From the IMG/VR virus record IMGVR_UViG_3300034120_002007, positions 1 to 37,845 of that record: a stretch of 37,845 bases of DNA. One strand, written 5' to 3'. A model generated the notes under the pieces. It had not been told where the DNA came from, did not search any database, and saw only the letters and a list, made by a program, of their open reading frames with translations. Shown in pieces: positions 1-6,324 of this stretch. The translations under genes and the position numbers were made by a program. The DNA is from a virus. How positions within the stretch are numbered: position 1 is the stretch's first letter; each line of letters starts with the position of its first letter.

Positions 1-1
1 T

Positions 2-97
2 GATAAGTCTAATGAAATGATATTCTGGGCCAAAGAAAAGAGAAAACCAAATGCTAAATCAAAATCTAGAAGAAAGAATAAGAAGTCTGAAGGATAA
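2..97 (+). CDS. C-terminal fragment of a gene that starts before the window
   Basis: This frame is open from the left edge to a TAA at 95-97. It gives about 31 residues that are strongly basic near the end (a KSKSRRKNKK-like tail). No domain can be recognised from such a short piece. It overlaps the next small gene, which starts at 51 in another frame, a common arrangement in this genome. It could be the end of a nucleic-acid-binding protein, but that is only suggested by charge. Confidence 0.45.
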   Translation, partial: DKSNEMIFWAKEKRKPNAKSKSRRKNKKSEG

Positions 98-218
98 AAT
101 AGCAGACGCTAGAGACTATATTAGTTCTGATTTTTGTGTAAAATGTGTGGAAGTTTATAAAGAAATAGCCAATTTGGAAAAACAATTATTGGATCTTCAA
201 AATGAATGTGATAGATAG
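51..218 (+). CDS. small coiled-coil protein, 55 aa
   Basis: ATG at 51 opens a 55-codon frame ending in TAG at 216-218. The protein (starting MLNQNLEERIRSLKDKI) is rich in Leu, Ile, Glu and Lys with heptad-like spacing and looks like a short helical coiled coil with a CVKC pair in the middle. It overlaps the upstream partial gene and the downstream methyltransferase start at 202, consistent with translational coupling. No family is recognised. It is about the size of the many small accessory proteins in large phages. Confidence 0.5.
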   Translation: MLNQNLEERIRSLKDKIADARDYISSDFCVKCVEVYKEIANLEKQLLDLQNECDR

Positions 219-771
219 TCTGAAAGAACTAGAGATTCCAGATATTGCTAATTATTGTCATAGCACTAGTATACCAGCCAGTGTTGCTATGATTAATATA
301 AATGGAGACTTTAATCTTAGCACAATGGTTCGTAATGCTAACTTTTTTGGATTTAGAAGTGTACACTATGTTGGCAAAAAGAAGTGGGATAAAAGAGGTA
401 GCGTAGGAACACATAATTATACTCCTTTATATCACCATAAAGACGAAGAGTCTTTTCTTTTGCAATGTTCTGGACGAACCCTTATTGCAATAGAAAATAA
501 TATTCCAGAGTATGATGACAAAACCATTAATCTTTTCCACTACAAGTTCTATAATGCTCTTGAGCCAATATTTATTTTTGGAGAAGAAAGCAAAGGATTA
601 TCAAATCTGATTTTAAATCGTGCTAATGTGATTTTGACCATTCCTCATTATGGTAGTGTACGTTCACTAAATGTGGGAACTACTAGTGGAATAGTTATGG
701 GAGTATATAGACATTCTGTAGAGTCTAACAAGACGGTTGACAATAAGTGTAAAAGGTGTACTATAAAATAG
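202..771 (+). CDS. SPOUT-class (SpoU/TrmH-like) RNA 2'-O-methyltransferase
   Basis: The 189-residue protein carries the three SpoU-family motifs. Motif 1 is at residues 32-51 (NINGDFNLSTMVRNANFFGF, with Asn and the R44-N45 pair). Motif 2 is FGEESKGLS at 126-134. Motif 3 is the IPHYGSVRSLNVGTTSG stretch at 147-163. These form the trefoil-knot SAM site of enzymes that methylate ribose 2'-OH in tRNA or rRNA. The length matches minimal SpoU proteins with only the catalytic domain, so substrate recognition must come from the domain itself or a partner. It ends exactly where the phage tmRNA begins: the last base of its TAG is the first base of the tmRNA. That neighbourhood hints at tRNA, tmRNA or rRNA as substrate, but the target is unknown. 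Confidence 0.88.
   Translation: MNVIDSLKELEIPDIANYCHSTSIPASVAMININGDFNLSTMVRNANFFGFRSVHYVGKKKWDKRGSVGTHNYTPLYHHKDEESFLLQCSGRTLIAIENNIPEYDDKTINLFHYKFYNALEPIFIFGEESKGLSNLILNRANVILTIPHYGSVRSLNVGTTSGIVMGVYRHSVESNKTVDNKCKRCTIK
737..764 (+). promoter_or_regulatory. sigma-70-type promoter of the tmRNA gene
   Basis: A perfect -35 TTGACA (737-742) is followed after 16 bases by TACTAT (759-764). Transcription starting 7 bases after the -10 box begins at G771, the first base of the tmRNA acceptor stem. The promoter lies inside the 3' end of the methyltransferase gene. It shares the TTGACAA start with the other promoters in the window. Confidence 0.7.
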
Positions 772-1125
772 GGGGCGAAATAGAATCGATTGGATATAGA
801 AGATTATGTTAGCAAGTAGTGGTTGGTGGAAAGGCCACTATAAAAATCTACCAAATGCTTTAACTGGCACAAATCAGTTAGCACTTGCTGCCTGACAAAA
901 AAGGGCAGTAACAGACTGAGATTGCGAATGAGGGTAGCGATCAAAAGTCTGTCGTCAAATCCCTCTGCACTTACAATATCCAACGGGTTGTAGGTTAAGA
1001 GAAGTTGGTAAGATTGGATTAGTCTTGTTTATTCTGTAATCCAATTTAACTCATGAATAAAATAAACTTGTAGAAGATGTAATTAGAAATATCACAACAC
1101 GCGGGGGCAGAACCCGCCGCCTCCA
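771..1125 (+). ncRNA. ssrA: transfer-messenger RNA (tmRNA), one-piece, tag ALTGTNQLALAA
   Basis: The 5' end GGGGGCG (771-777) pairs over 7 bp (one G-U) with CGCCTCC (1118-1124), followed by discriminator A1125; CCA is not encoded. A T-arm sits next to it (GCGGG 1101-1105, CCCGC 1113-1117, 7-base loop). Pseudoknot 1 is clear: TAGTGG/CCACTA plus TTGGT/ACCAA, just before the resume codon. The tag frame is GCT 857 to TGA 893-895 and encodes ALTGTNQLALAA, whose LALAA end resembles the degradation tag of bacterial tmRNAs. The stop lies in a CTGCC/GGCAG hairpin as usual. Further downstream are CAGACT/AGTCTG interlocked with GAGGG/CCCTC, then CCAAC/GTTGG, then the 8-bp TTGGATTA/TAATCCAA. Its role is to rescue stalled ribosomes and tag incomplete proteins, with SmpB presumably from the host because none is seen here. 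The T-loop (GGCAGAA) departs from the usual TTCRANY. Confidence 0.93.
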
Positions 1126-1148
1126 CTTAAACTCCTACCATCTCCATA

Positions 1149-1499
1149 ATGCCTAGAAAAATTTGTACCTACTGTGGTGAAAGAAAAAACCTTAAAAGTT
1201 TTCCTAAACACAGTATGTACAAAGATAATCTGGATAGTAGATGTAGAAAGTGTGTTAAAAAACATTCTAAGATACGAAGCGGACTACATAAAACAGCCCC
1301 ACCAAAACCAGAATTTTGTGAATTATGTGGTAAAATTCCATACAAATGGTGTTTGGATCATGATCATTCTGATGATAGTTTTAGAGGCTGGATCTGCGAA
1401 CCTTGCAATACTGGACTAGGAAAATTAGGAGACAATTTAGATAGTATTATAAAAGCAGTAAATTACTTGATAGCATCAAGGAATAGAAAATATGAGTAA
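1149..1499 (+). CDS. endonuclease VII-like HNH nuclease (Holliday-junction resolvase type)
   Basis: The 116-residue protein has the phage recombination endonuclease VII signature. There is a zinc site from C57/C60 and C83/C86, the LDHDH motif at residues 69-73, and the FRGWICEPCNTGLGKLGDN segment containing the HNH asparagine (N87). A second Cys set, C6/C9 and C32/C35, forms an extra N-terminal zinc knuckle common in environmental phage homologs. T4 endonuclease VII resolves branched DNA during packaging and recombination; the same role is inferred here together with the RuvB and ligase genes in this window. The start has no obvious Shine-Dalgarno. The end overlaps the next gene by 8 bases. 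A nicking homing-type HNH activity is the alternative. Confidence 0.82.
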   Translation: MPRKICTYCGERKNLKSFPKHSMYKDNLDSRCRKCVKKHSKIRSGLHKTAPPKPEFCELCGKIPYKWCLDHDHSDDSFRGWICEPCNTGLGKLGDNLDSIIKAVNYLIASRNRKYE

Positions 1500-2142
1500 T
1501 TATCTCAATATAGATGTCCCAGTATTCTCTGCTTATGTAGATAATGCTTTTTTTTATAATGAAGAACCAAAATCTAGCAACCCTAGAACCTTGGTAGAAG
1601 TCTTTGGTTATACTAGCATACCTCAAAGATGCGGTTTATTTAGCATAATGACAGAGTATGGTAGTCAACACGCCAGGGTTCCTATACACTATTTACACTC
1701 CATACAAAATGGAGGAACTAACTATTCCTTAGATTGGATTCAACTATGGGATAGTTTAAGTTATTATGTTTCTGTTAATATTAATCAGTATACAAAAAAT
1801 AGAGCAGCAAATTTGCTATTAAAAAATAAAACTATAGAAAAAGCACAGTATATGTTCACGCTAGACTGGTGTTTAGGGCCACAATATAATAATGGATATG
1901 GAGAAATGGCTGGAGGACATAAATGTGGTCATGTTTTTGTTGGAGATGGTCAGTATTTTATTCAGCCTAATAATAGAATATTTTGGTTAGACGGTGGGAG
2001 TTTTATTAGTAGAAAATTTGATACTAAACCTCATTGGAAGGTATTTAGCAAAGAATTTAGTTGTGAATATAGTGGCAATAAATGGATAAGTGAAAGTAAT
2101 GAGGAGTTATGGTTTTATGAGTTTAAAGAAAAAATGGACTGA
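1492..2142 (+). CDS. hypothetical protein, 216 aa
   Basis: No family is recognised. The protein is rich in aromatic residues (Trp, Tyr, Phe) and asparagine, with no membrane segment or signal peptide. It includes a Gly/His segment around residues 140-155 (GEMAGGHKCGHVFVGDG). The composition suggests a compact beta-rich soluble protein. The start overlaps the endonuclease VII end and the C-terminus overlaps a small membrane-protein gene, so the three are likely one transcript. It could be a virion or host-interaction protein, but nothing in the sequence decides this. Confidence 0.65.
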   Translation: MSNYLNIDVPVFSAYVDNAFFYNEEPKSSNPRTLVEVFGYTSIPQRCGLFSIMTEYGSQHARVPIHYLHSIQNGGTNYSLDWIQLWDSLSYYVSVNINQYTKNRAANLLLKNKTIEKAQYMFTLDWCLGPQYNNGYGEMAGGHKCGHVFVGDGQYFIQPNNRIFWLDGGSFISRKFDTKPHWKVFSKEFSCEYSGNKWISESNEELWFYEFKEKMD

Positions 2143-2323
2143 ACACCTACAAGAAAACAATATGACTTATAATGAGCATATGATTTTTGCTATGTTCTAT
2201 GGGGTAAACTGTTTAATAGCGGGATTTTATTTGATTGTTCACTCTATTTTTCCATGTTTTTTTCCAACAGCGGGCAGCGATTTAGTACAAAAATTAAGCG
2301 AAAGATTCAAGAAGCAGCACTAG
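2117..2323 (+). CDS. small inner-membrane protein, DUF6356-like
   Basis: I choose ATG 2117 because GAGGAG (2101-2106) lies 10 bases upstream; an in-frame ATG at 2090 lacks this. The 68-residue product has an N-terminal amphipathic segment, an NNMTYNEHMIFAMFYG stretch, one hydrophobic helix (roughly residues 23-45) and a C-terminal amphipathic helix. The pattern H-x-ETY-EH, then AG-x-LVH-x-P and a final short helix resembles bacterial DUF6356 small membrane proteins, as I remember that family; this is a motif impression only. A holin-like role is possible for a single-helix phage protein, but no lysis gene is adjacent. Confidence 0.6.
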   Translation: MSLKKKWTEHLQENNMTYNEHMIFAMFYGVNCLIAGFYLIVHSIFPCFFPTAGSDLVQKLSERFKKQH

Positions 2324-2334
2324 ATTGTCGATAC

Positions 2335-2362
2335 TTGACAAAGGACTAGCGTATGGTATACT
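2335..2362 (+). promoter_or_regulatory. sigma-70-type promoter upstream of DNA ligase
   Basis: TTGACA (2335-2340), a 16-base spacer, then TATACT (2357-2362) preceded by TG one base upstream (extended -10). The ligase Shine-Dalgarno AAAGGAG (2372-2378) and ATG 2388 follow, giving a leader of about 20 bases. Confidence 0.7.
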
Positions 2363-2387
2363 ACGCTAAACAAAGGAGACTAAACGG

Positions 2388-3704
2388 ATGACTCACGATT
2401 TTGATTATGTGCAGAATATGGTTGATGCCCTGAGAGCAACTAGTAGTACAAAAGACAAAGAAGATCTTATTAAGATTAATTGTGGGATTTTCAATAATCC
2501 ATCAGCGATATTTGCTAAGAAAATTCTTCTTTATACTTATCATCCTTTGTGGCAATATAATGTAACAAGTGATAATCTAAAGAAAAAGAATCATCTTGTT
2601 GCACGAAAGAATGAATACAGTAATTTCTTTGATCTTTTGGATGATCTAAAAGACCGTAAGATCACTGGTCACGATGCTATTGCTGCTGTCAATAGTTTTA
2701 TTGAACATAATGACGGATATGAGGAACTAATTCATTGTATTATTGATAAGGACTTGAAAACCAGAGCGGGTGATAAGATTATCAACAAGGCTATACCGGA
2801 TCATATTCCAGAGTTTAGCGTTGCTCTGGCGGATAAGTACGAACCTAAACTCGTAGACTGGAAGGATGGTTGGTATGTTAGCAGAAAGATTGATGGTGCT
2901 AGATGTATCGGCATTGTTGATAGCAGCGGTGATACTACCTTCTATTCCCGCACGGGAAAAACCTTTGATACTCTTGATGTTGTCAGGGGCGGTATTAAGG
3001 CTCTTAACATCACTAATGTAGTATTGGATGGAGAACTTTGTCTTGTAGATGAAGATGGTAATGAGGATTTTCAGGGGGTTATGAAACAACTAAAGAAGAA
3101 GGATCATACTATCCCCAACCCATCATATAAGATTTTTGATATGATTAGTTATGATGAGTTTTATAGCCAGAAGGGTGAAAAAAATAGACCATATTCTATT
3201 AGATTTAATAATCTTCAAGAGGTTATGAAAAACAATAGTTGTATTTGTCTTAGTCTTTTAGCACAAGAAAAGATTAAGGATGATGACCACTTTATTGAAT
3301 GGACAAAGCGATCTCAAGATTATGGTTGGGAGGGTTTGATGTTACGAGCAAATGAGCCATATAAAGGCAAGAGAAGTAAAGATTTGCTCAAATACAAGAG
3401 TTTCTCTGATGATGAGTATGAAGTAGTTGATGTTGAAATGGGTCCATTTAGATATGTGTTGAATGGCAAAGAGAATGAAGAAACTATGCTTTCTTGTGTA
3501 ACTATTAATCATAAGGGGTATAATGTAAGGGTTGGTAGTGGTTTTAGTATTGAGCAAAGACAAGAGTTCTATAAAAACCCAGATAAAATTCTTGGAAAGA
3601 TTATCACTGTTCAATACTTTGAACAAACTAAAAACCAAGACGGTGGCATTAGTTTACGTTTTCCAACATTTAAAATTCTGCATGGAGATAAGAGAATAGA
3701 TTAA
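2388..3704 (+). CDS. ATP-dependent DNA ligase
   Basis: The 438-residue protein has the nucleotidyltransferase motifs of ATP-dependent ligases in order. Motif I is KIDGAR at 167-172, with K167 the adenylated lysine. Motif III includes DGEL at 214-217, motif IV WEGLML at 314-319, and motif V LLKYK at 333-337. A C-terminal OB-fold segment follows (residues ~345-438, ending in SLRFPTFKILHGDKR). About 165 residues precede motif I, similar to the alpha-helical DNA-binding domain of T4-type and viral ligases. It seals nicks in replication and recombination intermediates. Its own promoter and strong Shine-Dalgarno (AAAGGAG) suggest good expression. It ends two bases before the next gene. Confidence 0.93.
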   Translation: MTHDFDYVQNMVDALRATSSTKDKEDLIKINCGIFNNPSAIFAKKILLYTYHPLWQYNVTSDNLKKKNHLVARKNEYSNFFDLLDDLKDRKITGHDAIAAVNSFIEHNDGYEELIHCIIDKDLKTRAGDKIINKAIPDHIPEFSVALADKYEPKLVDWKDGWYVSRKIDGARCIGIVDSSGDTTFYSRTGKTFDTLDVVRGGIKALNITNVVLDGELCLVDEDGNEDFQGVMKQLKKKDHTIPNPSYKIFDMISYDEFYSQKGEKNRPYSIRFNNLQEVMKNNSCICLSLLAQEKIKDDDHFIEWTKRSQDYGWEGLMLRANEPYKGKRSKDLLKYKSFSDDEYEVVDVEMGPFRYVLNGKENEETMLSCVTINHKGYNVRVGSGFSIEQRQEFYKNPDKILGKIITVQYFEQTKNQDGGISLRFPTFKILHGDKRID

Positions 3705-3706
3705 AA

Positions 3707-4372
3707 GTGTTACAACTCTATAGAAATTCTCATTATATAGATAAATTTACTATATATGGTGAAAGACATTCTGGAACTAATTTTTTAGAAAGTTGTATCA
3801 AGCAGCGATTTGGTTTAGAACTTACATATTTCTTTGGATTTAAACATTTTTTTGGTTTTACTAAACCAGAAACTATATCTTATCATCCTATAGCAAGAAG
3901 CACCTTGTTTATTGGTATAGTAAGAAATCCCTATGACTGGTTATGTGCTATGTCTTTAGCACCACACCATGCTCCAAGGGAAATTAGATGGAATTTTAAT
4001 AAACTATTAACAAGTGAATGGTATTCTTTAGATAATAAACGTAGAGAAATTTTACATGATAGAAATTATAAAACCAAAGAAAGATATAAGAATCTTTTTG
4101 AACTACGTAAAGAAAAATGTTATTATCTTAACAATATAATGCCGGTAATTGCTAAAAACTATGTATTATTATCATACGATACGTTTTTAAAGAATCATCA
4201 TAATTATCTTAATATTATAGGACATAGATTTAATCTTATAAATCAAGGTCAAGCACCAGAGCCTTTTCAAAAAAATCCGGCTGAATTTAACCATCAACAA
4301 AAAGAACTTATAGACTCTAATATAGACTGGTCAATAGAGGAAGCATTAGGATTTTTCAAGAGAGCGGGTTGA
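3707..4372 (+). CDS. sulfotransferase-like protein
   Basis: The GTG start follows the ligase stop by two bases, with GGAGATAAGAG-like purines upstream. The 221-residue protein has the two PAPS-binding signatures of sulfotransferases: an N-terminal phosphosulfate loop, YGERHSGTNFLESCI (residues ~18-32), and the 3'-phosphate motif IVRNPYDWLCAM (~72-83). The family moves sulfate from PAPS to sugars, proteins or small molecules. The acceptor is unknown. The carbohydrate genes at 21-36 kb make a glycan acceptor plausible but they are far away. The gene ends inside the next promoter: the -35 box overlaps its last codons. Confidence 0.75.
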   Translation: MLQLYRNSHYIDKFTIYGERHSGTNFLESCIKQRFGLELTYFFGFKHFFGFTKPETISYHPIARSTLFIGIVRNPYDWLCAMSLAPHHAPREIRWNFNKLLTSEWYSLDNKRREILHDRNYKTKERYKNLFELRKEKCYYLNNIMPVIAKNYVLLSYDTFLKNHHNYLNIIGHRFNLINQGQAPEPFQKNPAEFNHQQKELIDSNIDWSIEEALGFFKRAG

Positions 4373-4397
4373 CAAGCCGATACCATTAAGGTAGAAT
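4369..4397 (+). promoter_or_regulatory. sigma-70-type promoter upstream of the HhH glycosylase gene
   Basis: TTGACA (4369-4374), a 17-base spacer, TAGAAT (4392-4397). The first 18 bases match those of the promoter at 5732 except for one base (TTGACAAGNCGATACCAT), which is more than random similarity. GGAGG and ATG 4425 follow. Confidence 0.72.
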
Positions 4398-4424
4398 CGT
4401 AGCATACACGCTTTTGGAGGTTTT

Positions 4425-5129
4425 ATGATTGTTGAGAATACAGTGATTCCGGTTCAGAATACTGACATGAACAAGACTAAGGCTGATATTTTCTTTGAGA
4501 ATTTTCCTAGAGATAGGGTTGTAGCCTATAAGGAATATTGGGAAAGTGTTAGGCCGCAGAATGTTGATGATATTTTTCGTCGTTATCTTTTTGCGTATTG
4601 CTCAGTTCATACTACTTGGCAGGGAAATGTAAAAGGTTATAATGCTATCAAAGACTTTAGTGAATGGGTTGATAGTCAAGATAGTCTGAGAGAAAAACTG
4701 CATAAGAGTGGAGTTGGACTTCATAATAATCGTACAAAATATATTTGGGATTTTAGTCAGAAGTTTTGGGCCAATCCAAAAGATTTTTATTTTACAAGCA
4801 AGAAATATCATATAAAAAAGAGAGATAGTATTGTTAGCAAAATTAAGGGTATTGGTTTGGCTAAGGTTAGTTTTGCTCTTGAAATGATTCATCCTAATGA
4901 GGCACGAGCATTGTGTTTAGATGTTCATATGCTTCGCCTTTACGATATGGAGCATCTTAAATATAATAAGAGTAGGAGTGGCACAGATTCTTATAAAAGG
5001 GCTGAAAGACACTGGATGGTGAACTGTGGGAAGATGAAGGTTCCTTCTTATATCGCTCGCTCTATTTACTGGGATAACCTTCAAAAGAAAGAAGATAGTC
5101 GTTATTGGAGTTTCGTACTGGAGAATTAA
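4425..5129 (+). CDS. HhH-GPD-like DNA glycosylase/AP-lyase
   Basis: The 234-residue protein contains a helix-hairpin-helix around residues 137-155 (KIKGIGLAKVSFALEMI), followed by LCLDVHMLRLY (163-173). In EndoIII, MutY and OGG1 relatives the same layout has the hairpin GxG, the catalytic lysine and, about 20 residues later, the catalytic aspartate in a VDTHV-like strand. K147 and D166 occupy those places here. The C-terminal four-cysteine [4Fe-4S] site of EndoIII is absent. A role in base-excision repair, or in handling modified bases of the phage or host, is inferred; substrate unknown. GGAGG precedes the ATG by about 7 bases and the gene has its own promoter. Confidence 0.75.
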   Translation: MIVENTVIPVQNTDMNKTKADIFFENFPRDRVVAYKEYWESVRPQNVDDIFRRYLFAYCSVHTTWQGNVKGYNAIKDFSEWVDSQDSLREKLHKSGVGLHNNRTKYIWDFSQKFWANPKDFYFTSKKYHIKKRDSIVSKIKGIGLAKVSFALEMIHPNEARALCLDVHMLRLYDMEHLKYNKSRSGTDSYKRAERHWMVNCGKMKVPSYIARSIYWDNLQKKEDSRYWSFVLEN

Positions 5130-5131
5130 AT

Positions 5132-5251
5132 ATGAGCCAAAATGGAAAAGGATCTAGACAGCGACCAAAAAACATAGACTATAAAACATGGTCAAAAAAC
5201 TACGACAAGATTTTTAAACATGGCAAGCCTAACAAATCTAAAAACAAATAA
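5132..5251 (+). CDS. small conserved phage protein (MSQNGKGSRQRP type), 39 aa
   Basis: ATG 5132 to TAA 5249-5251. The product begins MSQNGKGSRQRP and continues with a DYKTWSKNYDKIF core. This matches a short conserved pattern, NGKGSxxRP...W..IF, seen in many phage small ORFs of unknown function. It starts two bases after the glycosylase stop and overlaps the next gene by 32 bases. The pattern rather than length is the reason to accept it. The protein is basic and may be a nucleic-acid- or protein-binding peptide. Confidence 0.75.
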   Translation: MSQNGKGSRQRPKNIDYKTWSKNYDKIFKHGKPNKSKNK

Positions 5252-5492
5252 GACCTTATTTATTTTATGTAGTTGTGGGACTGAAGTTTTGTATATAGAC
5301 TATGACCATGAACTAAAATTAGCAGATTTTGCTATTTTTACTAGTTTTTATGGTCATAAAATATCTTTGTGGCAAAAGTTACGATACTGTTATCGTATAT
5401 TGTTTTATGGTCAACCATATGGTGATCAAATAGTTCTTAATAATATTCAATTAAAAAAACTCAAGGATTTTATATCTACACGGTGTAATTAA
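5220..5492 (+). CDS. conserved phage hypothetical protein, 90 aa
   Basis: The product has an N-terminal FILCSCGTEVLYIDYD segment and then SLWQKLRYCYRILFYGQPYGDQIVLNNIQLKKLKDFI. A CxCG beta-strand segment followed by SLWxxLRxxxxxLxGxP and a final helix is typical of a family of small phage proteins of unknown function. Single amphipathic helices are visible but no true membrane span. The start is uncertain because ATG 5220 has no good Shine-Dalgarno and overlaps the preceding small gene; coupled translation would explain this. Confidence 0.65.
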   Translation: MASLTNLKTNKTLFILCSCGTEVLYIDYDHELKLADFAIFTSFYGHKISLWQKLRYCYRILFYGQPYGDQIVLNNIQLKKLKDFISTRCN

Positions 5493-5526
5493 CAGTGTCT
5501 ACCATCTATCTATAAAGGAGAAAAAT

Positions 5527-5712
5527 ATGGTAGTTAAAAGTATGCGATCCTATGTTGCTGATGAATTAGCCAATAAAATTAAGTTTTTAACACTTGCTTT
5601 ATCTCAAGCAAAAGAAATCATATCTAAACTAGAAATAGAAAACGAATTACTAAAAATTGCATACCAAGATTTGGAAAATCGTCACAAACAAGAATCTTTA
5701 GTGGCTTTCTGA
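5527..5712 (+). CDS. small coiled-coil protein, 61 aa
   Basis: A strong AAAGGAG Shine-Dalgarno precedes ATG 5527. The product is almost wholly alpha-helical, with regular Leu/Ile spacing from residue 10 to 55 (LANKIKFLTLALSQAKEII, then EIENELLKIAYQDLENR), which predicts a dimeric coiled coil. No family is recognised. It is the last gene before the promoter at 5732. Confidence 0.65.
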   Translation: MVVKSMRSYVADELANKIKFLTLALSQAKEIISKLEIENELLKIAYQDLENRHKQESLVAF

Positions 5713-5731
5713 TTTTTTCAAGTTTGGACTC

Positions 5732-5759
5732 TTGACAAGACGATACCATAGGATAGTAT
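5732..5759 (+). promoter_or_regulatory. sigma-70-type promoter of the HTH gene/tRNA-Leu region
   Basis: TTGACA (5732-5737), a 16-base spacer, TAGTAT (5754-5759). The spacer repeats the CGATACCAT found in the promoter at 4369. The expected start at about 5766 coincides with the first base of the leader hairpin at 5766-5805. The transcript could read through the HTH gene into the tRNA. Confidence 0.7.
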
Positions 5760-5765
5760 GAGGAT

Positions 5766-5805
5766 ACAACACAAGTGATTCGGTCGCGTGATCGAACTTG
5801 GTTGT
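5766..5805 (+). promoter_or_regulatory. 5'-terminal leader hairpin
   Basis: Hand pairing gives ACAAC (5766-5770) with GTTGT (5801-5805), a one-base bulge, CAAG (5772-5775) with CTTG (5797-5800), a TGA bulge, then TTCGGTC (5779-5785) with GATCGAA (5790-5796) around a GCGT tetraloop. That is 16 pairs, one of them G-U, in a 40-base element exactly at the predicted transcription start. Such 5' hairpins can protect mRNA from decay or bind a regulator; here the function is inferred. It is not a terminator because no T-run follows. Confidence 0.6.
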
Positions 5806-5836
5806 AAATTTGGTTTCAAAGATTGAGAGGTTGATT

Positions 5837-6118
5837 ATGGGCGATGTAATTACAAGTGAGAAGCAGAAGCGTGTTCGTTGTGATGATGAGCAGTTTCTTG
5901 AGGCTGTATTTTCTTCTAAGACTTATGCGGAAATTGCGTCCAAGACTGGGCAGAAGGTCGCTAGTACGATGGCTAGATATGCTCGTACAAAGGCCGCTCT
6001 GGCTAAGAAGGGTATGGAACTTCCATCTATGGAACGTGCCAAGCCGAATAAGACAGTCGATAATATCGAGGCTATGGCAGAGGTTGTTCGTCGTCTCAAG
6101 GCTCACGCTAACGGTTGA
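5837..6118 (+). CDS. small HTH-like putative DNA-binding protein, 93 aa
   Basis: ATG 5837 is preferred because GAGAGG (5825-5830) sits 6 bases upstream; the longer in-frame option at 5798 begins inside the leader hairpin. The product begins MGDVITSEKQKRVRCDDEQF. Residues ~15-50 read as an HTH: DDEQFLEAVFSSKTYAEIAS, then a turn, then a recognition-helix-like KVASTMARYARTKAAL. The pattern F-x-A-V, YAEIA, VxxRxxRxKAxLxKKG resembles small phage HTH proteins. A transcription regulator is likely. Codon use is noticeably more GC-rich than its neighbours (many cgt, gct, aag), which may reflect high expression. Its target is unknown. Confidence 0.65.
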   Translation: MGDVITSEKQKRVRCDDEQFLEAVFSSKTYAEIASKTGQKVASTMARYARTKAALAKKGMELPSMERAKPNKTVDNIEAMAEVVRRLKAHANG

Positions 6119-6130
6119 TTTTAAAAACCT

Positions 6131-6215
6131 AAAGCAACAGATCATATCATTTAAACTAGTGAGGCACACAACCTAATCAACCTCATGATTTTACTTGATA
6201 TGGTTTTGTTGTTTT
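6131..6215 (+). other. long imperfect inverted repeat just upstream of tRNA-Leu
   Basis: AAAGCAACA (6131-6139) pairs with TGTTGTTTT (6207-6215, one G-U), and ATATCA (6144-6149) pairs with TGATAT (6196-6201) beyond a small internal loop. An inner stem GTGAGG/CCTCAT (6159-6164 with 6181-6186) lies in the loop. The element fills the gap between the HTH gene and the tRNA and has no open reading frame of note. It may be a processing signal for tRNA release or the 3' end structure of the HTH mRNA. Hand pairing only. Confidence 0.4.
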
Positions 6216-6217
6216 AT

Positions 6218-6301
6218 GGGGAATTGGCGTAATCGGCAGCCGCAACGGACTTAAAATTCGTTGGGAGAAATCCCGTGTGGGTTCAAGTCCCACATTCCCC
6301 A
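6218..6301 (+). tRNA. tRNA-Leu (anticodon UAA)
   Basis: A class II tRNA of 84 bases. The acceptor GGGGAAT (6218-6224) pairs with ATTCCCC (6294-6300), discriminator A6301. The anticodon stem ACGGA/TTCGT encloses loop CTTAAAA with TAA at 6252-6254. The long variable arm (GGGA/TCCC) is typical of leucine, and the T-arm is a perfect GTGGG-TTCAAGT-CCCAC. The CCA end is not encoded. It reads TTA and TTG, leucine codons very abundant in this AT-rich genome, so it likely compensates for host codon bias. Confidence 0.95.
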
Positions 6302-6324
6302 CATAGTTATATAGAAAAAATATT

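Noticed and set aside
2090-2116. Earlier in-frame start for the small membrane protein
   Set aside because: The ATG at 2117 has GAGGAG at proper spacing, while the earlier one lies deep in the upstream gene without a ribosome site.
5798-5836. Earlier start for the HTH protein
   Set aside because: It would lie within the leader hairpin; ATG 5837 has GAGAGG at 6 bases.
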